NCBI RefSeq assembly: GCF_900176395.1 | Contig: NZ_FWXL01000009.1 | Span: 52,347-116,346, forward strand | DNA from: Novosphingobium sp. B1 | GTDB taxonomy: Bacteria > Pseudomonadota > Alphaproteobacteria > Sphingomonadales > Sphingomonadaceae | DNA length: 64,000 bases | Direction of reading: 5' to 3' | Shown here: positions 43,883-56,469 of the stretch, piece by piece | Layout: every line of letters begins with the position of its first letter | Position numbering within the stretch: the first letter of the stretch is position 1 | Program-made: the position numbers and the translations under genes | Notes under the pieces: generated by a model | Database searches by the model: none | What the model saw: the letters and a program-made list of their open reading frames with translations, nothing else | What the model was told of the DNA's origin: nothing

Positions 43883-46048
43883 ATGAACCGCGTCCGATGC
43901 CTCGTCTTCAATTCCGCGCTCGGCCCGCTCGATTACCGCGTGCCCGCCGGGATGAAGGTCGAGCCAGGCAGCGTTGTGATAGCACCGCTTGGTCCACGCC
44001 AGATCATCGGCGTTGTCTGGGAGGCGGAACGGCTGCCGGGAACCGAAGTTCCGGAAGCCAAGCTTCGCCCGCTCATGCAGGTCCTGCCGGTTCCACCCCT
44101 GCCCGCGCCGTTGCGACGCCTGATCGAGTGGACCGCCGATTACTATGTCGCCTCGCTTGCATCGGTCGCGCGCATGGCGTTGTCGAGCACGGCTGCGCTG
44201 CAAGGTGGCGGCACGATCACGGAGTATCGGCTGACCGGCAGAGAGCCCGGTCGCCTCACGGCCCAGCGCGCGATCGCGCTCGATCTCCTGCACGATCAGC
44301 AAGGCACCATACGCGAGCTTTCCGAAATCGCCGGTGTTTCAGACGGCGTTCTGCGCGGCATGGTCAACGCGGGGCTCCTCGAACCGGTCGTGGTGGATTC
44401 CGACCGGCCCTATCCATGCGCAGACCCGCATCACGCCGCACCCGATCTGTCAGACGAGCAGGCCGAAGTCGCCGCGAAGTTCATCGCAGCTGTCAGATCG
44501 TGCGAATTCCATCCCTTCCTGCTTGATGGCGTGACCGGTTCCGGCAAGACCGAGACCTATTTCGAGGCCGTGGCCGCAGCACTCGAGCAGGGCCGGCAAG
44601 TCCTTGTCCTGCTCCCCGAAATCGCGCTGACCGAAACCTTCCTCAAGCGGTTCGAAGCGCGGTTTGGCGTACCACCTGTCACGTGGCATTCCTCGCTCAA
44701 GGCCTCTGAACGGCGGAGGGCCTGGCGTGCAGTCGCTGCCGGAACGGCACAAGTCGTGGTAGGCGCGCGCAGCGCCCTGTTCCTGCCCTTCGCTGCCCTT
44801 GGCCTGATCGTTGTCGACGAAGCGCACGAAATCTCGTTCAAGCAGGACGATGGCGTTCGCTATAATGCGCGCGACGTCGCCGTAATGCGGGCGCACTTCG
44901 AAAAGGTCCCGGTGATCCTTGCCAGCGCCACGCCCGCGCTCGAAAGCCTGCAAATGGCCGAAGCCGGGCGGTACGAACGCGTCGTCCTGCCCGCGCGCTT
45001 CGGCGGGGCGACGATGCCCGACATACAGATCGTCGACCTGCGGGAAAAGCAGCCCGAACGCGGCCACTGGATCGCACCGCCGCTGGTCGAGGCGCTGAAG
45101 GACCGGCTCGACAAGGGCGAGCAGTCGCTGCTGTTCCTCAACCGGCGCGGCTATGCCCCCCTCACCTTGTGCCGCACCTGTGGCTACCGGTTCCAGTGCC
45201 CCAACTGCTCGGCCTGGCTGGTAGAGCATCGCCTTTCGCGCCGCCTCGCTTGCCATCACTGCGGGCACGAGATTCCCACTCCCGAGGCCTGCCCCGAATG
45301 CGGCGAGCCCGATTGCCTGGTTGCCTGCGGCCCGGGGGTGGAACGCATCGCCGACGAGGTCGCCGCGATCCTGCCCGAGGCCCGCGTCGCGCTGGTTACT
45401 TCGGACACGCTGACCAGCCCCGCAAAAGCCGCCGAATTCGTCGAGCTTGCCAGCAACAAGGCAATCGACGTCATCGTCGGCACGCAGCTCGTGACCAAGG
45501 GCTACCATTTCCCTGAACTCACGCTGGTCGGCGTGATCGATGCCGACATGGGCCTTGAAGGCGGAGACCTGCGCGCTGCCGAACGCACCTACCAGCAGGT
45601 AGCGCAAGTTGCGGGACGTGCCGGCCGCGGCGAAAAGCCTGGTGAGGTCCTGATCCAGACGCGCCATCCCGAAGCCGCCGTGATCGAAGCCTTGGCCAGC
45701 GGTGACCGCGACACCTTCTATGCAGCCGAAGCCGAGGCGCGCCGCGATGCGGGGGCACCCCCCTTCGGACGGTGGGCCGCAATCATCGTCTCAAGCGAGG
45801 ATGAGGCCGAAGCGCGTGACGCAGCGCGCGGCATAGGCGGCTCTGCCCCGCGCCTCGATGATGTCCTGATCCTTGGCCCCGCCCCGGCCCCGCTGTCGCT
45901 GCTGCGAGGCCGCTATCGCTATCGCCTGCTGATCAATGCCCGGCGCTCCACCGAACTGCAGCGGGTAATCCGGCAGTGGCTCGACCCGTTGCGCTTCCCG
46001 CCTGGCGTGCGCGTGGCCATCGATATCGATCCCTACAGCTTTGTCTGA
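43883..46048 (+). CDS. priA: primosomal replication protein N' (PriA helicase)
   Basis: A 3'-to-5' superfamily 2 helicase that restarts stalled replication forks. The 721 residues start MNRVRCLVFNSALGPLDYRV, the DNA-binding domain. Walker A is GVTGSGKTETYF, the DEAH box is VVDEAHE, and the zinc-binding cysteines follow in CRTCGYRFQCPNC and CHHCGHEIPTPEACPECG. Helicase motifs VIVGTQLVTKGYHFP and QVAGRAGRG complete the family pattern. The ATG at 43883 is preferred over an upstream extension to 43760, which crosses the divergent promoter region. The photolyase gene follows after 48 bases and may be co-transcribed. Confidence 0.96.
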   Translation: MNRVRCLVFNSALGPLDYRVPAGMKVEPGSVVIAPLGPRQIIGVVWEAERLPGTEVPEAKLRPLMQVLPVPPLPAPLRRLIEWTADYYVASLASVARMALSSTAALQGGGTITEYRLTGREPGRLTAQRAIALDLLHDQQGTIRELSEIAGVSDGVLRGMVNAGLLEPVVVDSDRPYPCADPHHAAPDLSDEQAEVAAKFIAAVRSCEFHPFLLDGVTGSGKTETYFEAVAAALEQGRQVLVLLPEIALTETFLKRFEARFGVPPVTWHSSLKASERRRAWRAVAAGTAQVVVGARSALFLPFAALGLIVVDEAHEISFKQDDGVRYNARDVAVMRAHFEKVPVILASATPALESLQMAEAGRYERVVLPARFGGATMPDIQIVDLREKQPERGHWIAPPLVEALKDRLDKGEQSLLFLNRRGYAPLTLCRTCGYRFQCPNCSAWLVEHRLSRRLACHHCGHEIPTPEACPECGEPDCLVACGPGVERIADEVAAILPEARVALVTSDTLTSPAKAAEFVELASNKAIDVIVGTQLVTKGYHFPELTLVGVIDADMGLEGGDLRAAERTYQQVAQVAGRAGRGEKPGEVLIQTRHPEAAVIEALASGDRDTFYAAEAEARRDAGAPPFGRWAAIIVSSEDEAEARDAARGIGGSAPRLDDVLILGPAPAPLSLLRGRYRYRLLINARRSTELQRVIRQWLDPLRFPPGVRVAIDIDPYSFV

Positions 46049-46096
46049 CCCTTAGGGGCAGGTTGAACCAATCGCCTGCTCGGCCATTCCGCAAGG

Positions 46097-47650
46097 ATGA
46101 CCGGCCCTGTCCTCGTTCCGATCCTTGGCGATCAGCTCTCGCCCGACATCTCCAGCCTGGCTGATCGCCAGCCTGACGACACCGTGATCCTGATGATGGA
46201 GGTGGCCGAGGAGACCACCTACGTCCGCCACCACAAGGCCAAGATCGCGCTGATCCTCTCCGCGATGCGCCATTTCGCCGAGGAACTGCGCGATGCTGGA
46301 TGGACCGTCGACTATGTCCGTTTGGACGATCCCGCCAACACCGGCAGCTTCACCGGCGAAGTCATCCGCGCGCTCGAGCGCCACAAGGCTCGCGGGCTGC
46401 AGGTGACCGAGCCGGGCGAATGGCGCGTGCGGCAGGCGATGGAACAATGGCGCACCGAACTGCCTGTCCGCGTCCGCATTCTGCCAGACACGCGCTTTGT
46501 CTGCCCCTTGCCCGATTTCTACGAGTGGGCCGCCGGGCGGCGCGAATTGCGCATGGAGTGGTTCTATCGCGACATGCGCCGCAAGACCGGGCTGCTGATG
46601 GATGGCGACAAGCCGGTCGGCGGTCGCTGGAACTTCGATGCCGAAAACCGCGGCGGCCCTGGATCGGATCTGACACCACCCGCCCTTCCCGGCTTCACCC
46701 CGGACAAGACATCCAGGGAAGTCATCGAGCTGGTCTCCAGCCGATTTCAAAGGCACTTCGGATCACTCGAAAGTTTCGCCTGGCCAGTCACCCGCGCACA
46801 GGCAGAACAGGCGCGCGATGCCTTTCTCAAGGACCGACTGCCCCAGTTCGGCAAGTATCAGGACGCAATGGTCGCCGGACAGGACTTCATGTTCCACGCC
46901 GCGCTTTCGCCTGCCATCAACGTCGGCCTGCTCGATCCGCTTGACCTGTGCCGCCGTGCGGAAGCCGAATGGCGCGAAGGGCGGGCGCCGCTCGAGGCGG
47001 TCGAAGGCTTCATTCGCCAGATCATCGGCTGGCGCGAATATATCCGCGGCATGTACTGGCTCGAAATGCCGGGGCTTGCCGATGCCAACGGCCTCGACGC
47101 CACCCGCCCCCTGCCTGCGTTCTACTGGACCGGCGAGACGAAGATGCGCTGCCTTGCCGATTGCGTTCGCGCAACTCGCGATCATGCCTATGCCCACCAT
47201 ATCCAGCGGCTGATGGTGCTGGGCAATTTCGCCCTCCTGGCGGGACTCAAGCCGCAGGACGTGGCCGACTGGTACCTGGTGGTTTACGCCGACGCCTATG
47301 AATGGGTGGAACTTCCCAACGTTGCCGGAATGGTTCTTCACGCCGACAAGGGCCGTCTCGCCTCGAAGCCCTATGCCGCCAGCGGCGCCTACATTGATCG
47401 CATGAGCGATTACTGCGGCCAGTGCAGTTACGACGTGAAGAAGAAGACCGGCCCAAATGCCTGCCCGTTCAACGCGCTATACTGGCACTTCCTTGCCCGG
47501 AACGAGAAGAAGCTGGCTGGCTACCATCGCCTCGCCCAGCCCCACGCCACCTGGCGTCGCATGAGCGAGGAAAAGCGCGCCGAATACCTCGAAAGCGCCG
47601 AAGCCTTCTTGGGCACGCTCGAGCCCGCAGAACCCGGTTGGGCACGCTAG
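46097..47650 (+). CDS. Fe-S bacterial photolyase/cryptochrome (PhrB/CryB-type)
   Basis: A 517-residue light-dependent DNA repair flavoprotein of the deoxyribodipyrimidine photolyase-related group, whose studied members repair (6-4) photoproducts and carry FAD, a lumazine and a 4Fe-4S cluster. Visible: the N-terminal antenna domain (LVPILGDQLSPDISSL, MMEVAEETTYVRHHKAKI), the FAD region (IIGWREYIRGMYW, HHIQRLMVLGNFALLAG) and four cluster cysteines, one near residue 352 (MRCLAD) and three in YCGQCSYDVKKKTGPNACPF (about 442, 445 and 456). All four ligands are present. It overlaps the convergent CPBP gene by four bases. It is placed between priA and ada, suggesting a repair neighbourhood. Confidence 0.92.
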   Translation: MTGPVLVPILGDQLSPDISSLADRQPDDTVILMMEVAEETTYVRHHKAKIALILSAMRHFAEELRDAGWTVDYVRLDDPANTGSFTGEVIRALERHKARGLQVTEPGEWRVRQAMEQWRTELPVRVRILPDTRFVCPLPDFYEWAAGRRELRMEWFYRDMRRKTGLLMDGDKPVGGRWNFDAENRGGPGSDLTPPALPGFTPDKTSREVIELVSSRFQRHFGSLESFAWPVTRAQAEQARDAFLKDRLPQFGKYQDAMVAGQDFMFHAALSPAINVGLLDPLDLCRRAEAEWREGRAPLEAVEGFIRQIIGWREYIRGMYWLEMPGLADANGLDATRPLPAFYWTGETKMRCLADCVRATRDHAYAHHIQRLMVLGNFALLAGLKPQDVADWYLVVYADAYEWVELPNVAGMVLHADKGRLASKPYAASGAYIDRMSDYCGQCSYDVKKKTGPNACPFNALYWHFLARNEKKLAGYHRLAQPHATWRRMSEEKRAEYLESAEAFLGTLEPAEPGWAR

Positions 47651-48516
47651 CGCCTGACCCACATCGGCGGCCGAATTCCGCCTTGGCGGGTCACGTTGAC
47701 CAGAAGATACAGGCCCGCGCCGGTCGCCACGAGCATCGCGATCACGCTGGCCTCAAGCCCGAAGGCGCCGCCGGTCAACCATTCCGGTCCCTTGCGCGTG
47801 GTGACGAACAGCCCCGGTTCGAGTGCGCTGCCCGAAACCGGTATGCTGAACACGAAGCCTTGCGTGAAATTCCAGGCGGCGTGAATCCCGATCGGCAGCC
47901 ACAAGCGCCGCTTCCACAGATATGCCGCGCCCAGCAGAATGCCGGCTTCCATCGCAATGGCAAAGGCAGCGAAGAGCGAGGCACCCGGATTGGCGAGGTG
48001 CGCGGCCCCAAAAAGCAGGGACGTGATCGCAAGCGCCGCCCACGTGCCCAGCATTGCCTCGATATGGCGCAGCAGGATTGCCCGGAACAGCAATTCCTCG
48101 ACCACGCCCGATGATATCGCCATGGCCAGCATGATCCAGATCGCGCCCGCACCGTTCACACGTTCGATCGCAAACCCGCCAAGCAGGGCGACGATAGCAG
48201 TCATCACCGTGAACAGCATGGCGCCGAGCACCAGTCCCTGGGAAAGCTCTCGCGGCATCAGCGAGAGCGGCATTTCGTCGTTGCCTGACCGCTCAAGCCA
48301 TCGCCGTCCCAACAGATAGGCCCCGGCTGCAATGCACACCGTTACCAGCGCGCCAAGCGTGTAAGCCGGTCCGCCGCGGGGTATCACCGATTGAATCGCC
48401 CGCCCAGCCAGCCCGGCAATCAGGCTGACCGCAAGAAACTCGAGGATCATCGCTGTAAGGGGAAAGGCCAGGATTCTTCGCGCGAGTCCCCCCTTTGCAG
48501 GTTCTACCTCATCCAT
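47647..48516 (-). CDS. CPBP-family intramembrane protease-like protein
   Basis: A 289-residue polytopic membrane protein of the CPBP (Rce1-like) family. Eight or so hydrophobic segments are visible. The family motifs are in place: EELLFR (Glu-Glu-x3-Arg) in SSGVVEELLFRAILL, the first histidine in LLFGAAHLANPG, and the second pair in GIHAAWNFTQGF. Family members are metal-independent or glutamate proteases; many bacterial ones process bacteriocins or act in stress, but the target here is unknown. The ATG at 48516 overlaps the ada stop by eight bases, so it is translated with ada. Convergent with the photolyase gene. Confidence 0.87.
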   Translation of the reverse strand: MDEVEPAKGGLARRILAFPLTAMILEFLAVSLIAGLAGRAIQSVIPRGGPAYTLGALVTVCIAAGAYLLGRRWLERSGNDEMPLSLMPRELSQGLVLGAMLFTVMTAIVALLGGFAIERVNGAGAIWIMLAMAISSGVVEELLFRAILLRHIEAMLGTWAALAITSLLFGAAHLANPGASLFAAFAIAMEAGILLGAAYLWKRRLWLPIGIHAAWNFTQGFVFSIPVSGSALEPGLFVTTRKGPEWLTGGAFGLEASVIAMLVATGAGLYLLVNVTRQGGIRPPMWVRR

Positions 48517-49573
48517 CTTGCGCCCCCAGTTTCTTGTCCTCTGCGCGCTCCTTTTCCAGCAAGCGCTGTTTGATCTCAAGGCCATAGGCATAACCGCCGA
48601 GAGATCCGTCCGACCTGATCACGCGGTGGCAGGGGATCAGCACGGCGACGTTATTCGCACCATTGGCCGATCCTGCCGCCCGGACCGCGCCAGGCTTGCC
48701 GACTTCCGCCGCAATCTGGGCATAGGAACGCGTCTCACCCGGCGGAATGCGCCGCAGCGCCTGCCAAACCGCTTCCTGAAACGCGGTGCCCTTCACGTCG
48801 AGCGGGATGTGCCCGTGATTGCCCGGACTCTCCACCGCTGCCACGACTTGCGCCAGCAACGCGGCAAACGCCTCGTCCCCTGGCTCAAGCAAGGCTTGCG
48901 GAAAGCGCGCACGCAAGGCCTCCTCATTCTCGCCGAACGACAGGCGGCACACGCCCTTTGCGGTCGCAGCAACAAGCATGTGGCCGAGCGTTGTCGGCAC
49001 GATAGCCCAGCGAATCGTCACGCCACTGCCGCCGTTGGCCCAAGCCGAGGCACTCATGCCCAATCGCTTCCCTGCCGCCGCATAGAAGCGCGACGGCCCT
49101 GAAAAACCTGCGTCGTAGATCGCATCGCTCACCCTGTCCGCATCGCTCAATGCCTGCGTCATGCGCTCGTTCTGCAAGGCCTTCGCATAGGCGGCAGGCG
49201 AAAGACCAGTGGCACGCGCGAAAACACGCTGGAAATGCGTGGGCGAGTAGCCGCATTGTGCAGCAAGCGCGCGCAAAGCCAGCGGTTGGCCTGCCGCCTT
49301 GATCGCCTCTATGGCAACGAGGACCGCGCGTTCATCGCGCGACACGCTATCGGGCAGGCAGCGCAGGCATGGTCGCAGCCCCTGTGCCTGTGCTGCCCGG
49401 CCATCGGCAAAGAACTGCACGTTTTCCCGTCGCGGATGGCGCGCGGGGCAGGACGGTCGGCAGTAGATTCCCGTGGTCAGAACCCCGGTCACGAAACGTC
49501 CGTCCCAGGCGCGATCGCGGGCCTGCACGGCTCGCCATGCCTCGTCGTCTGAAATCGTCGGAACATTGTCCAT
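48509..49573 (-). CDS. ada: bifunctional Ada: methylphosphotriester/O6-methylguanine methyltransferase and regulator
   Basis: The adaptive response protein. The 354 residues hold an N-terminal Ada domain (about 1-75) with zinc cysteines and methyl acceptor in TGIYCRPSCPARHP and LRPCLRCLPD, an AraC-type helix-turn-helix (about 85-165; ALRALAAQCGYSPTHFQRVF), and a C-terminal O6-methylguanine methyltransferase domain with the acceptor cysteine in VLIPCHRVIRSDG. All key cysteines are present, so repair and activation by alkylation should both work. The ATG at 49573 starts MDNVPTISDDEAW; a 60-residue upstream frame is a shadow of the divergent protease gene. It drives the downstream CPBP gene, with which it overlaps. 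Confidence 0.95.
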   Translation of the reverse strand: MDNVPTISDDEAWRAVQARDRAWDGRFVTGVLTTGIYCRPSCPARHPRRENVQFFADGRAAQAQGLRPCLRCLPDSVSRDERAVLVAIEAIKAAGQPLALRALAAQCGYSPTHFQRVFARATGLSPAAYAKALQNERMTQALSDADRVSDAIYDAGFSGPSRFYAAAGKRLGMSASAWANGGSGVTIRWAIVPTTLGHMLVAATAKGVCRLSFGENEEALRARFPQALLEPGDEAFAALLAQVVAAVESPGNHGHIPLDVKGTAFQEAVWQALRRIPPGETRSYAQIAAEVGKPGAVRAAGSANGANNVAVLIPCHRVIRSDGSLGGYAYGLEIKQRLLEKERAEDKKLGAQDG

Positions 49574-49725
49574 GTGCTGTCGATAACCTTGCCTGATGGC
49601 AGGGCAAGCCTGTGTCGCTTGGGTCAACGCTTCATCTCCTTGCTGTGGAGAGAAGATGCCCGCAACGTCCGGCAAGGGCGTCCCGCACCTTGCGGTCAAA
49701 GCAATTCGGCGCAAGAAGCGCAGGC

Positions 49726-51282
49726 ATGCGTGTCGCCAAACAGATAATCGCACTCCTCACAGCCCTTTGCGCCCTGGCCTTGTCGCCCGCGGCGTTTGCT
49801 GATCCTGCTGACATTGCTGCTGCCGGCCGCTCGGTCGTGCGCGTGGTCATAATCGAGAGCGATGGCGATCGTGCCAACCTGATCACGCACGGCACCGGCT
49901 TTGCAGTGACACCAAACCTCATCGTCACGAACGCGCATGTGGTCGAGCAACTGCGCAGCGACGATTCCCTGATCGCAGGTGTCGTCCCGGCCGAGGGCCG
50001 CAACGGCTATCCGGCCAAGCTGGTTGCCTACTCTCCCGGCAACGATCTTGCCCTGCTCCGCATCGAGGGCGGGGGCACGCTTGCCCCGATCACGTTGTTC
50101 CCCGGCGCACCGGCCGACGGCGCGGAGGTCTATGCCGTGGGTTATCCCGGCAATGTCGATCTGGCGCAGGGTCTGTCGATGGCGGATCTGGTCACCCCGC
50201 AGGAAGCGGTGAAGACTCGCGGCTATCTCTCGGGGGGACGTTCGTCGCGATCGTTTGACACGCTCCTGCACACCGCACCGCTTGGCTCCGGCAATTCGGG
50301 CGGACCGCTGCTCGATTCCTGTGGCCGCGTGCTCGGCGTCAATTCGTTCGGCACGGTCAGCGACAACAGCACCGATTCGTCGTTCTACTTCGCCATATCG
50401 ATGCGCGAATTGTCCGCCTTCCTGCTGAAGGCGAAGGTTGATGCCCATACCAGCGGATTGCCATGTCGCTCCATTGCCGATCTCGATCGTGCCGAAGCGC
50501 AGCGCAATGCCGGTGAGCAGGCCCGGCTTGCAGCCGAGAACGAAGCACGCAGCCAGGCAAAGCAGCAGGCCATGGAAAACGCTCGTCGCGAAGCCGAGAT
50601 CGCTGTCCTTTCGGAGCGCGACAACGGCATGGCGCTTGCCGCATTGCTGCTCGTGGGCGCATTGGGTGCTGGCGGCTGGGGCATGGTCCAGGCCTCGAAG
50701 CGCCGCGGGAAGTTCGCCCGCAAGCATGTATTTGCTGCAGCAGCTCTGCTCGTGTCGGCGGTTGCCGTCTGGTTTCTGCGCCCACCGCTCACCTCGATCG
50801 ACAGCCGCGCGAGGGAACAGCTTGAAAATCCGCAGACCTCACCCAGCGCATCGTCCGTAGCAATCACCACGCCAGGCGCTGGCCGCATGATCTGCGTGCT
50901 TGATCCCGATCGCAGCCGCGTGACTGTTTCTGACATCACCGACGTTCCGATCGAATGGCGCGAAGGCGGCTGCATGAACGGCAAGACGCAATATGGCCTC
51001 GCCAGCGATGGCTGGAGCCGGATTCTCGTCCCGAACCAGGAAGAGGCCGTCTCCGTAAATTCGTATAACCCGGACACGCAAACCTACACGGTCGAGCGTT
51101 TCCTTGTCGGGCTCGAGGCTATGACGCAGGCCCGTGCTGCGCGCGCCAAACTCAGCGCTCCGGCCTGCGGCGCGGGCGAGGATGCGGCTCGCCAGTTCGG
51201 CCAGAACCAGCAGGCCATCAAGGCACTGCTTCCGCCGGAGCCCAACGAACGGCTGCGCTACAACTGCCAGCCCGTGCCGTAA
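49726..51282 (+). CDS. exported trypsin-like (HtrA-type fold) serine protease with internal membrane segments
   Basis: A 518-residue protease. Signal peptide: IIALLTALCALALSPAAFA. The protease domain (about 25-230) has His in TNAHVV, Asp in SPGNDLALLR and Ser in LGSGNSGGPLLD, so the triad is complete. No PDZ domain follows. Instead there is an Ala/Glu/Arg-rich coiled coil (about 255-300), then two helices (NGMALAALLLVGALGAGGWG and VFAAAALLVSAVAVWFL) separated by a basic loop, then a C-terminal periplasmic domain with several cysteines. It may be a membrane-anchored regulatory or quality-control protease. The ATG at 49726 is chosen because the signal peptide follows it. Divergent from ada. Confidence 0.87.
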   Translation: MRVAKQIIALLTALCALALSPAAFADPADIAAAGRSVVRVVIIESDGDRANLITHGTGFAVTPNLIVTNAHVVEQLRSDDSLIAGVVPAEGRNGYPAKLVAYSPGNDLALLRIEGGGTLAPITLFPGAPADGAEVYAVGYPGNVDLAQGLSMADLVTPQEAVKTRGYLSGGRSSRSFDTLLHTAPLGSGNSGGPLLDSCGRVLGVNSFGTVSDNSTDSSFYFAISMRELSAFLLKAKVDAHTSGLPCRSIADLDRAEAQRNAGEQARLAAENEARSQAKQQAMENARREAEIAVLSERDNGMALAALLLVGALGAGGWGMVQASKRRGKFARKHVFAAAALLVSAVAVWFLRPPLTSIDSRAREQLENPQTSPSASSVAITTPGAGRMICVLDPDRSRVTVSDITDVPIEWREGGCMNGKTQYGLASDGWSRILVPNQEEAVSVNSYNPDTQTYTVERFLVGLEAMTQARAARAKLSAPACGAGEDAARQFGQNQQAIKALLPPEPNERLRYNCQPVP

Positions 51283-51450
51283 TCCACTGCCGACGCCAAT
51301 TTCACGATCATACCTATGCACAAGAAGCCAAGTCGCATCTTGTCATAAGCGCCCGACGTTGCTAGGCGCGCCCCGTCTGCAGGCCACCCGGTGTTCATCT
51401 CCGGGCAATGGTCTGCTTCGGCTTATCCTTGGATGAAGGAACTTCGGCGC

Positions 51451-53564
<2,114 letters not shown>

Positions 53565-53581
53565 GTCTTTGAAGTCAACGC

Positions 53582-53605
53582 CACCCCGTCCAGCGCGGCG
53601 GGGTG
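53582..53605 (+). promoter_or_regulatory. intercistronic hairpin between atpA and atpG
   Basis: CACCCCG and CGGGGTG, a 7-bp perfect stem with a 10-base loop, lie between the atpA stop and the atpG ribosome-binding site (AAGGGAG at 53612-53618). A stem here can separate translation levels of the alpha and gamma subunits (3:1 in the complex) or shape mRNA decay (inference). Confidence 0.45.
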
Positions 53606-53623
53606 TCGGATAAGGGAGCCGTC

Positions 53624-55967
<2,344 letters not shown>

Positions 55968-55976
55968 TAGAGCTAG

Positions 55977-55999
55977 CTCCCCGGGCGCACCCCGGGGAG
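55977..55999 (+). promoter_or_regulatory. intercistronic hairpin between atpD and atpC
   Basis: CTCCCCGGG and CCCGGGGAG form a 9-bp stem with a 5-base loop, just upstream of the AAGGCAAGAA ribosome-binding site of atpC. It probably reduces epsilon synthesis relative to beta (1:3 in the complex), as intercistronic stems do in other atp operons (inference). Confidence 0.5.
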
Positions 56000-56014
56000 A
56001 CCGAAAGGCAAGAA

Positions 56015-56272
56015 ATGTCGCTCCACTTCGAACTCGTCACCCCGGCCCGCCTCGTCCGTTCGGAAGAGGTCCATATGGTCGTCGTCCCCGGCACCGACGG
56101 TGAATTTGGCGTGCTGGAAGGCCACGCGCCGTTCATGTCCACGGTCAAGGACGGGACGATCAAGGTCTACAAGTCGGCAGGTTCGGCTCCCGAGGAGATC
56201 ACGGTCCAGGGCGGCTTCGCTGAAGTCGGCGCCAAGGGCCTGACGGTTCTCGCCGAACACGTCGAAGGCTGA
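56015..56272 (+). CDS. atpC: F1F0 ATP synthase epsilon subunit
   Basis: Regulatory subunit of F1. The 85 residues cover the beta-sandwich ([62 protein letters not shown]). The protein stops there and lacks the C-terminal helical hairpin of the longer 130-140-residue epsilon, as in several alphaproteobacteria, so the helix-based inhibitory mechanism should be absent. Last gene of the operon, followed by a terminator. Confidence 0.95.
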   Translation: MSLHFELVTPARLVRSEEVHMVVVPGTDGEFGVLEGHAPFMSTVKDGTIKVYKSAGSAPEEITVQGGFAEVGAKGLTVLAEHVEG

Positions 56273-56293
56273 TCTTCCCGAACACGCATTCCG

Positions 56294-56324
56294 AAAGGGC
56301 CGTCCCGCAAGGGTCGGCCCTTTT
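56294..56324 (+). terminator. Rho-independent terminator of the atp operon
   Basis: AAAGGGCCG and CGGCCCTTT form a 9-bp stem with a 12-base loop, ending in TTTT and a further T-rich stretch (CGTTTGG). It starts 22 bases after the atpC stop. Confidence 0.85.
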
Positions 56325-56353
56325 CGTTTGGACGGTCATGGATATGGCCAACT

Positions 56354-56372
56354 TTGTATGCGGCACATACAA
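56354..56372. promoter_or_regulatory. palindrome TTGTATG-CGGCA-CATACAA upstream of the O-demethylase
   Basis: A perfect 7-bp inverted repeat with a 5-base centre, about 100 bases upstream of the O-demethylase start and just after the atp terminator. The half-site and spacing resemble operators of dimeric regulators of aromatic catabolism. No regulator gene is directly adjacent; the IclR or AraC proteins a few kilobases away, or one outside the window, are candidates. Confidence 0.55.
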
Positions 56373-56469
56373 TTTTTCAGTCAATTCAGCATTACGAACT
56401 TTTCAAGCACGCGAAAATGGTGCATGGCCTCTCCACATCCGCGAAATTGCATCGGGAGAGCATAGAACC

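Noticed and set aside
56338..56469. 44-residue N-terminal extension of the O-demethylase
   Set aside because: It would translate across the palindrome and promoter region and lacks a ribosome-binding site; relatives start at MAQTLEQ-like sequence.
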